A DNA stretch of 64,000 nucleotides from positions 1,542,501 to 1,606,500 of the forward strand of contig NZ_LR134310.1 in NCBI RefSeq assembly GCF_900636745.1. The letters are read 5' to 3'. Under the pieces are notes generated by a model, which was not told where the DNA came from, made no database searches, and worked only from the letters and a program-made list of their open reading frames with translations. The DNA comes from Actinobacillus equuli. GTDB lineage: Bacteria; Pseudomonadota; Gammaproteobacteria; Enterobacterales; Pasteurellaceae. Made by a program: the position numbers and the translations under genes. Shown piece after piece: positions 58,394 through 64,000 of this stretch (position 1 is its first letter; every line of letters starts with the position of its first letter).

Positions 58394-58436
58394 AAGCGGT
58401 TAGATTTTGTAAAAAATTTGCAAAATTTGACCGCTT
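58394..58436. terminator. Inverted uptake-sequence pair after hisIE
   Basis: Arms AAGCGGTtAGATTTT and AAAATTTGACCGCTT, slightly imperfect. Probable end of the his operon; its right half overlaps the yhhQ promoter. Confidence 0.6.
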
Positions 58437-58445
58437 GCGTATAAT
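58418..58445 (+). promoter_or_regulatory. Promoter of yhhQ within the uptake-sequence repeat
   Basis: TTGCAA, 16-base spacer, perfect TATAAT with the preceding CG. The -35 box is inside the uptake-sequence pair. Confidence 0.7.
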
Positions 58446-58464
58446 GCGCCCCTCAAAATTGGTT

Positions 58465-58491
58465 GCCGAGTTCCCTTACCTCGGCTTTTTT
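58465..58491 (+). promoter_or_regulatory. Terminator-like leader hairpin before yhhQ
   Basis: Stem GCCGAG/CTCGGC with a 9-base loop and six T residues, placed between the promoter and the yhhQ ribosome binding site. It looks like an attenuator. yhhQ genes are often controlled by preQ1 riboswitches; the GTTCCC-type loop is suggestive, but the A-rich tail of the known class is not evident. Confidence 0.5.
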
Positions 58492-58510
58492 ATTTTTAAA
58501 AAGGAACAAT

Positions 58511-59176
58511 ATGAACTTTCAAATTGATTTTTCAGGCGCACAAAAGCGTCGTTCTCTAGTTTTACTTTCCCTTTTCCATATCTTTATTATCGCTATCAGT
58601 AACTATTTGGTGCAGATTACTTTTGAGGTAAAGATTCCGTTTACCGATACTGTGATTCCGACCACTTGGGGGACTTTCACTTTCCCGTTTGTGTTTTTGG
58701 CGACAGATTTAACCGTACGTGTATTTGGAGCAAGCCTTGCCCGCAAAATTATTTTCGTCGGAATGTTGCCGGCATTGCTGATTAGTTATGTGATTTCAGT
58801 GCTGTTTTTCGAGACACAATTCCAAGGCTTTAATGCGTTAAACGAATTTAATCTGTTTGTGTTTCGTATCGCTTTAGCCAGTTTCTGTGCTTATGTAGTG
58901 GGGCAGTTATTGGATATAGTGGTGTTTAACCGCTTACGTCAGGGCAAAACGTGGTGGCTTGCGCCGATGTGTTCGACCATTTTCGGTACATTGATTGATA
59001 CCTTCGCTTTCTTTGCGGTGGCGTTTTATAAAAGTGATGATGCTTATATGGCGGAACATTGGTTCACCATCGGTACGGTGGACTATGCGTTTAAGCTGTT
59101 TGTCAGCTTATTGCTGTTTTTACCGTTGTACGGTGTGTTACTCAATTATTTAGTCAAAAAATTTAAACTGAAATAG
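58511..59176 (+). CDS. yhhQ: Queuosine precursor transporter YhhQ
   Basis: A vitamin-uptake-like inner-membrane transporter (COG1738) that imports 7-cyano/aminomethyl-7-deazaguanine for tRNA queuosine. I start at the ATG at 58511 (MNFQIDFSGAQKRRSLVLLSL), behind AAAAAGGAA, giving 221 residues with six spans. Diagnostic stretches are TVIPTTWGTFTFPFVFLATDLTVRVFG and STIFGTLIDTFAFFAVAFY. Confidence 0.92.
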   Translation: MNFQIDFSGAQKRRSLVLLSLFHIFIIAISNYLVQITFEVKIPFTDTVIPTTWGTFTFPFVFLATDLTVRVFGASLARKIIFVGMLPALLISYVISVLFFETQFQGFNALNEFNLFVFRIALASFCAYVVGQLLDIVVFNRLRQGKTWWLAPMCSTIFGTLIDTFAFFAVAFYKSDDAYMAEHWFTIGTVDYAFKLFVSLLLFLPLYGVLLNYLVKKFKLK

Positions 59177-59182
59177 TCGTTT

Positions 59183-59223
59183 GGGGATTATGCTGAAAAA
59201 AGGTATAATCCCCTTACTTTTTT
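59183..59223 (+). terminator. Terminator of yhhQ
   Basis: Perfect 9-bp stem GGGGATTAT/ATAATCCCC with a 13-base loop, then TTACTTTTTT, seven bases after the stop. Confidence 0.85.
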
Positions 59224-59281
59224 CTGCGTATTTGCAAGAAAATTGAGAATTTAACCGCTTGAATTAAGAAGAGAGAACAGC

Positions 59282-60088
59282 ATGAGCAAGATTCCATTAA
59301 GAACCGAAGAAGAGATTGAGAAATTACGTGTCGCTTGTAAATTAGCCTCTGACGTATTGGTAATGATTGAGCCGTATGTGAAAGAAGGCGTAAGCACCGC
59401 GGAATTAGACCGTATTTGCCATGAGTACATCGTGAACGAACAGCAGGCGATTCCGGCGTGTTTAAACTATCACGGCTTCCCGAATGCGACTTGTATTTCA
59501 TTAAACGAAGTGGTATGCCACGGTATTCCGAGTGCGGATCGTAAATTGAAAAAAGGCGATATTTTAAATATTGACGTAACGGTGATTAAAGACGGTTACT
59601 ACGGCGACAACTCAAAAATGTACGTAGTCGGTGAGCCGAGTATTCGTGATAAACGTTTAATTGAAGTGACGTTAGAATCGCTTTATATCGGTTTACGTAC
59701 GGTAAAACCGGGCATTCGTTTAAAAGAAATCGGTAAAACCATTCAGCAATATGTTGAGAAACAAGGTTTCTCGGTGGTGCGTGAATACTGCGGTCACGGT
59801 ATCGGTACTGAATTCCATTGTGATCCGCAAGTGCTTCACTATAACTCGGATGACGGTGGTGTGGTGTTACAAGAAGGTATGGTGTTTACCATTGAGCCGA
59901 TGGTGAATGCGGGTAAAAAAGAAATCCGTAATATGCCTGACGGTTGGACGGTGAAAACCAAAGATCGTAGCCATTCGGCACAGTTTGAGCACCAAATTGT
60001 GGTGACCAAAGAAGGTTGTGAAGTGATGACAATTCGTGATGAAGAAATTGCCGAAGGTCGCATTTCTCGCATTATGAAAAACGTGTAA
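59282..60088 (+). CDS. map: Methionine aminopeptidase type I
   Basis: Removes the initiator methionine from new proteins. The 268 residues are typical for type Ia. Metal ligands are visible as the two aspartates in NIDVTVIKDGYYGDNS, the histidine in GHGIGTEFH and glutamates in FTIEPM and QFEHQIVVT; the substrate histidine lies in NYHGFPNATCISLNEVVCHGIP. AGAGAACAGC precedes the ATG. In many bacteria map is beside rpsB; here it stands alone. Confidence 0.97.
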   Translation: MSKIPLRTEEEIEKLRVACKLASDVLVMIEPYVKEGVSTAELDRICHEYIVNEQQAIPACLNYHGFPNATCISLNEVVCHGIPSADRKLKKGDILNIDVTVIKDGYYGDNSKMYVVGEPSIRDKRLIEVTLESLYIGLRTVKPGIRLKEIGKTIQQYVEKQGFSVVREYCGHGIGTEFHCDPQVLHYNSDDGGVVLQEGMVFTIEPMVNAGKKEIRNMPDGWTVKTKDRSHSAQFEHQIVVTKEGCEVMTIRDEEIAEGRISRIMKNV

Positions 60089-60101
60089 TCGTGATAAATA
60101 A

Positions 60102-60140
60102 AAAATCCGTCGTAGGTTTTCACTTACGGCGGATTTTTTT
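60102..60140. terminator. Bidirectional terminator between map and uvrD
   Basis: Thirteen-base stem (AAATCCGTCGTA with its complement, one G-T pair) with A-run before and T-run after, between converging genes. Confidence 0.92.
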
Positions 60141-60156
60141 ATTTAGCAATGGTTCA

Positions 60157-62355
60157 TTAGAGTTTTTCAAGATTTGCCATTTTGGCAATCAACCATTTAA
60201 TGCCATTCCCGGCAAAGGCGATTTGTAAGCGAGTTGCTTCGCCGCTGCCTTCCACATTAACAATCGTACCTTGTCCGAATTTAGCGTGTTGCACTTTTTG
60301 TCCCATTTTCCAACTATTGTCTTCTAAGCAAGAAGCGGTCGTTTTTGCCGAATTTTTTGCAAAAGGTGTGCTTTGAGCAAAACTTGCCGCACGATTGATA
60401 GAGCCTCTTAAACGCACTTCACGAATATGTTGTTCGGGCAATTCAGCAATAAAACGAGAAGCGATATGACGCTCTTCTTTGCCGTATAAACGTCTCAGTT
60501 CGGCATAGCTGATCGTTAATTTTTTCTTCGCTCGGGTAATGCCGACATAAGCCAAACGGCGCTCTTCTTGTAGTCTGCCTTCGTCAAAACTCATTCCGCT
60601 CGGGAAAATTCCTTCTTCCACACCCACCATAAATACACGGGGGAACTCTAAACCTTTTGCCGAATGTAACGTCATTAGTTCGACATAATCTTGATGCGGA
60701 GAGGCTTGCGCTTCGCCGGCTTCTAATGAGGCGTGAGTTAAAAATGCGGTGAGATCCGACATTTCTTCCGCTTCGTCAGGCTTGCTGAATTGTTTGGTAG
60801 CGGTGACCAACTCTTCTAAGTTCTCGATACGAACTTCGCCTTTTTCCCCTTTTTCTTGTTTATACATTTCGTATAAACCGGATTTTTTAATCACAAAATC
60901 GGTTTGTTCAAACAGTGGCATTTGTTCGGTTTCTTGTTCGAGCGCATTAATCAATTCGACAAAACGGAGTAAGGCGGAAGCGGCTCTGCCGGACAGTTGT
61001 TCTTCCTGTACCGCTACTTGAATCGCTTGCCACAAGGTTATTTGGCGATTACGGGTAATTTGACGAATCGTATCTAACGTGCGTTCACCAATCCCTCTTG
61101 GCGGTGTGTTAATCACTCGTTCAAATGCCGCATCATCTTGGCGATTAGCAATCAAGCGTAAATATGCCAGCGCATCTTTGATTTCTTGGCGTTCGAAGAA
61201 ACGCATACCGCCGTAAATACGGTAAGGAATATTAGCTTGAATCAATGCTTCTTCAATCACACGAGATTGGCTGTTACTACGATATAACACCGCACATTCG
61301 TTTAGGCTGCCTTCGTCTTCTTTCCATTGTTTGATTTGTGAGGCAACAAAACGAGCTTCGTCCAATTCGTTGAAAGCACAATAAATTTCAACCGGATCGC
61401 CATCACCCTGATCGGTCCATAAATTCTTACCCAAGCGGTCTTCGTTATTAGAAATTAACTCATTGGCGGTCGCCAAAATATGTCCGGTTGAACGGTAATT
61501 TTGCTCAAGACGAATGGTTTCCGCTTTTTGGTAGTCATTCAAGAAACGCTGAATATTTTCAACCTGCGCACCACGCCAGCCGTAAATCGATTGGTCGTCA
61601 TCGCCGACAATCATCACGTTACCGGTTTCACCGGCAAGCAGACGGATTAAGTCATATTGAATATTGTTGGTGTCTTGAAACTCATCGATCAAAATTTGCT
61701 GAAAACGTTGCTGATAGCGCTGCAAAATCGGTGGTTTGTCTCGGAAAAGTTCATAAGCTCGAATCAATAATTCGGCAAAATCTAACAAACCGGCACGATC
61801 GCAGGCATCTTGATAAATTTGGTAGATTTGAACTAATTTCTTCTCGTTTGGATCGTTATGATGATCAATATCTTTTGGGCGTTTTCCTTTATCTTTTTGC
61901 GCACTGATATACCACGCTACGTGTTTCGGCGGGAAATGTTTTTCATCAATATTGTGCAACTTTAACAAGCGTTTCAGTAAACGTTGCTGATCTTCGCTAT
62001 CCATAATTTGGAAATCTTGCGGCAGATTAGCGTCAAGATAATGCGAACGTAACAAGCGGTTGGCAATGCTGTGGAACGTACCGACCCACATACCGAACAG
62101 GCGGTGATGACTACTGGAAGAAAGAGTATGTTCGATACGATGACGCATTTCCGCCGCCGCTTTATTGGTAAAGGTTACTGCCAGAATATTCGATTCCGGT
62201 ACATTTTCTACACCGATTAACCACGCAATACGATGTGTCAGCACCCGTGTTTTACCGGAACCGGCTCCCGCCAATACTAAATAATTGCCCAACGGCGCAG
62301 CGACAGCCTCTCGCTGCTTATCATTTAAACCGTCTAATAATAAAGAAAAATCCAT
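60157..62355 (-). CDS. uvrD: DNA helicase II UvrD
   Basis: Superfamily 1 helicase for nucleotide-excision and mismatch repair. 732 residues starting MDFSLLLDGLNDKQREAVAAPLGNYLVLAGAGSGKTRVLTHR-like, with Walker A AGAGSGKT, motif II DEFQDTN, motif III GDDDQSIYGWRGA, motif IV QNYRST, motif V LMTLHSAKGLEF and motif VI VGITRAKK. The C-terminal tail (MGQKVQHAKFGQGTIV) is the RNA-polymerase-binding Tudor-like segment of UvrD, not Rep. No LexA box was identified upstream by eye. Confidence 0.97.
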   Translation of the reverse strand: MDFSLLLDGLNDKQREAVAAPLGNYLVLAGAGSGKTRVLTHRIAWLIGVENVPESNILAVTFTNKAAAEMRHRIEHTLSSSSHHRLFGMWVGTFHSIANRLLRSHYLDANLPQDFQIMDSEDQQRLLKRLLKLHNIDEKHFPPKHVAWYISAQKDKGKRPKDIDHHNDPNEKKLVQIYQIYQDACDRAGLLDFAELLIRAYELFRDKPPILQRYQQRFQQILIDEFQDTNNIQYDLIRLLAGETGNVMIVGDDDQSIYGWRGAQVENIQRFLNDYQKAETIRLEQNYRSTGHILATANELISNNEDRLGKNLWTDQGDGDPVEIYCAFNELDEARFVASQIKQWKEDEGSLNECAVLYRSNSQSRVIEEALIQANIPYRIYGGMRFFERQEIKDALAYLRLIANRQDDAAFERVINTPPRGIGERTLDTIRQITRNRQITLWQAIQVAVQEEQLSGRAASALLRFVELINALEQETEQMPLFEQTDFVIKKSGLYEMYKQEKGEKGEVRIENLEELVTATKQFSKPDEAEEMSDLTAFLTHASLEAGEAQASPHQDYVELMTLHSAKGLEFPRVFMVGVEEGIFPSGMSFDEGRLQEERRLAYVGITRAKKKLTISYAELRRLYGKEERHIASRFIAELPEQHIREVRLRGSINRAASFAQSTPFAKNSAKTTASCLEDNSWKMGQKVQHAKFGQGTIVNVEGSGEATRLQIAFAGNGIKWLIAKMANLEKL

Positions 62356-62843
62356 TACCGCCTCGTATTCAATTAATGTTCGTTTATACAGTTAGTCATA
62401 TTATAGATCAAAGCGATTAAATAGAGTGGTTAAATTTAATGAAAATTTTTCAAGGTGTTTGGAACTTTTTTTGATTCAAACGTACTATAGAGCGTCGTTA
62501 ATATTGATGTTGACGAATTTTTACTTTTTTCTTGTTTTTATAACATAGTTTAAGCTTTTAATTATTGAATTAATGTTTTTTGATATGATTTAACAATGAA
62601 ATTATTGATTATAATTTTTAAAAGTCTCAGTTTGTTATTAAAATGTGATCAATTTGTTTTAATTGTATATTTAAAAGAAAGGCATTTCGTATAAAAGCGT
62701 AAGTTTGCTGGAGAAATGAACAGATTAATTTTATTATGCAATAAGTTATAGACCAATTTTTATTGGTCTTTCTTAGTTTTTAGTGCAAGGCAAGTAATGA
62801 TTTTTGCCTTTGTGAAGTGTAATGTAAGTAATGGATACTTTAT
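62356..62843. other. Gap between uvrD and the trimeric autotransporter gene
   Basis: 488 AT-rich bases without a supported gene. Near its end is an 11-codon ORF (MNRLILLCNKL, 62716-62751, with GGAG but very close spacing) whose stop runs into the hairpin GACCAAT-tttt-ATTGGTC (62751-62768), followed by a T-rich tract, and then a second hairpin AAGGCAA/TTGCCTT (62787-62810). These could form a leader with an attenuator for the adhesin. The rest shows only the divergent promoters expected of uvrD and the adhesin. Confidence 0.5.
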
Positions 62844-64000
62844 ATGAATAAAATTTTTAAAGTCATTTGGAATCATGCAACACAATCTTTTGTGGTTGTA
62901 TCTGAGTTAACCAAGTCAAAAACAAAATCTTCATCTACAACGGATGAGCGCAGCAAACCTACAATGGGAAATAACCTATTAAACCTTGGTGTAGGTAGCG
63001 CTACGATTGGAATTTTAGGTAGTATATTAGTTGCTAATGCACATGCTGCAGTTGCAATGTCATCAACATCGACAACATATGCTGCTACGGCTACTTCTGC
63101 AGAAACTAATTCCTATGCGGCGGGTACAAGTGTAAATGTTTTGACGGGTGGGTCTGCTTTATTTGGTATGAATTCTCAGATAGGTAATGCTAATAGAAGT
63201 GCAATTAATGCAGTTGCAGTTGCAGTAAATAGTACGATTAATGGTGCTCGTTCTGCTAGCCTTGGTTTTAATATGACCGTATCAGGTGTGGAGTCTGTTG
63301 CGGTAGGTACTAATGCTACGGTTAAAGGAGGGCAGGCTGTCGGTATTGGTTTTGGCGCGAATGCAACTGGTGAACAATCAACCGCAATTGGTAATGATGT
63401 AAGAGCGGAAGGATATGCTTCTGTTGCGATTGGTTCGGATGATATTGATGGGGCTAAAACAACTACTACCAATTTAAATGGTAAAAATATGTCTGTTGCA
63501 GCGGGGTATAAGGTTGTAACGAATAGTACTCTTATTCAAACTGATACAGCAGGAAAAACTACATTATATAGACCGGCTAAGGCAAGCGGTGTCGCAGCTG
63601 TTGCCATTGGTGGTTATGCTCAATCAGAAGGGCATTTAGCAACAGCAATTGGTACAAATACAACAGCTTCAGGTTTTGCTTCTATGGCTGTGGGGGTTGG
63701 CGCAGCAGCGATACAAACATCTGCTCTTGCAATGGGTACAGGTTCAAAAGCAAATGCGATAAACTCTGCGGCAATTGGTACAAATGCTACGGCAACATCA
63801 AATATTTCATTAGCTATTGGTGCTGACTCAATTGCTAGTGATGACTTTTCAGTGGCATTAGGACAAGCTTCGAAAGCTAGAGCTAAGTATGCAAATGCCT
63901 TAGGTTCTACTAGCCTTGCTGACAAAGATTATGCGACTGCAGTCGGAACTGGAGCAACTGCTGATGGAGTTAGCTCATTTTCTGCAGGTCATTTATCATT
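62844..64000 (+). CDS. Trimeric autotransporter adhesin (YadA/Hsf type), 3' end outside window
   Basis: A type Vc surface adhesin; at least 385 residues are in the window and the frame is open to the end. Residues 1-30 (MNKIFKVIWNHATQSFVVVS) form the extended signal-peptide region typical of very large trimeric adhesins, followed by the hydrophobic signal core (LGVGSATIGILGSILVANAHAAVA). From about residue 135 there are repeated 14-residue YadA-head units of the type AVGTNATVKGGQAVGIG.GANATG, AIGTNTTASGFASMAVG, forming left-handed beta-rolls. The translocation barrel must lie beyond the window. Likely a host-cell adhesin, from family knowledge. Confidence 0.92.
   Translation, partial: MNKIFKVIWNHATQSFVVVSELTKSKTKSSSTTDERSKPTMGNNLLNLGVGSATIGILGSILVANAHAAVAMSSTSTTYAATATSAETNSYAAGTSVNVLTGGSALFGMNSQIGNANRSAINAVAVAVNSTINGARSASLGFNMTVSGVESVAVGTNATVKGGQAVGIGFGANATGEQSTAIGNDVRAEGYASVAIGSDDIDGAKTTTTNLNGKNMSVAAGYKVVTNSTLIQTDTAGKTTLYRPAKASGVAAVAIGGYAQSEGHLATAIGTNTTASGFASMAVGVGAAAIQTSALAMGTGSKANAINSAAIGTNATATSNISLAIGADSIASDDFSVALGQASKARAKYANALGSTSLADKDYATAVGTGATADGVSSFSAGHLS

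Noticed and set aside
63176-63925. Two minus-strand frames opposite the trimeric adhesin
   Set aside because: They reflect the repetitive GCN-rich codons of the adhesin head; the plus frame is continuous and has the signal region and head motifs.

Overview
The window is Pasteurellaceae chromosome, most likely Actinobacillus of the A. pleuropneumoniae type. Three things point there. The DNA uptake word ACAAGCGGTC (the Actinobacillus/Mannheimia variant, not the Haemophilus AAGTGCGGT form) is scattered throughout, often as inverted pairs between genes. There is a complete fhuCDBA ferric-hydroxamate operon. The housekeeping genes are moderately AT-rich and closely resemble Haemophilus and E. coli proteins.

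Layout. 1-3.5 kb: end of a cytochrome c maturation operon (ccmC, D, E, F) without dsbE/ccmH behind it, then tRNA-Ser and two identical tRNA-Arg genes. 4-16.5 kb: FAD oxidoreductase, mltF, an undetected-size basic 46-residue ORF, the yraP-O-N-M/yraL block (dolP, diaA, yraN, lpoA, rsmI), epmC, dsbD, a HigBA-type toxin-antitoxin pair, a CaCA antiporter and a PEBP-family protein. 16.5-25.6 kb: artPIQM behind a tandem ARG-box-like operator, tehB, a flavin reductase, a DUF440 DNA mimic, rsmD, ftsY-ftsE-ftsX. 25.6-33 kb: a type Va autotransporter with eleven 20-residue repeats, a Slam-type (DUF560) outer membrane protein with a Fur-box-like promoter, a HAD phosphatase, comF with a CRP-S competence site, and a LysR regulator. 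33-47.5 kb: rsmC, holD-rimI-srmB, pdxH, three solo transport genes (gbpA, satP, potD), fhuCDBA and a DUF2322 gene. 47.5-58.4 kb: purC with a PurR box, then the his operon with leader peptide and attenuator. 58.4-64 kb: yhhQ, map, uvrD and the start of a trimeric autotransporter adhesin.

The most unusual part is the his operon. The order is canonical (G-D-C-B-H-A-F-IE), but it is interrupted by accessory DNA. Four complete or near-complete, roughly 105-bp composite palindromes lie between hisG/hisD, hisD/hisC, after hisC, and between hisH/hisA; a half copy lies before hisB. Each full copy is a hairpin, then a longer stem enclosing two small hairpins, then another hairpin, ending just before a ribosome binding site. 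Stems differ between copies but stay paired, and one copy is inverted. A Y1 (HUH) single-strand transposase gene sits between the full copy after hisC and the half copy, suggesting a REP/RAYT-like system. Two AT-rich, AGA-codon-rich accessory genes also lie within the operon: one with a HEPN-like Rx5H motif between hisB and hisH, and one with a nucleoside-deoxyribosyltransferase/TIR-like N-terminal domain between hisF and hisIE.

All functions are assigned by reading the sequence and comparing with remembered families; no database search was run.
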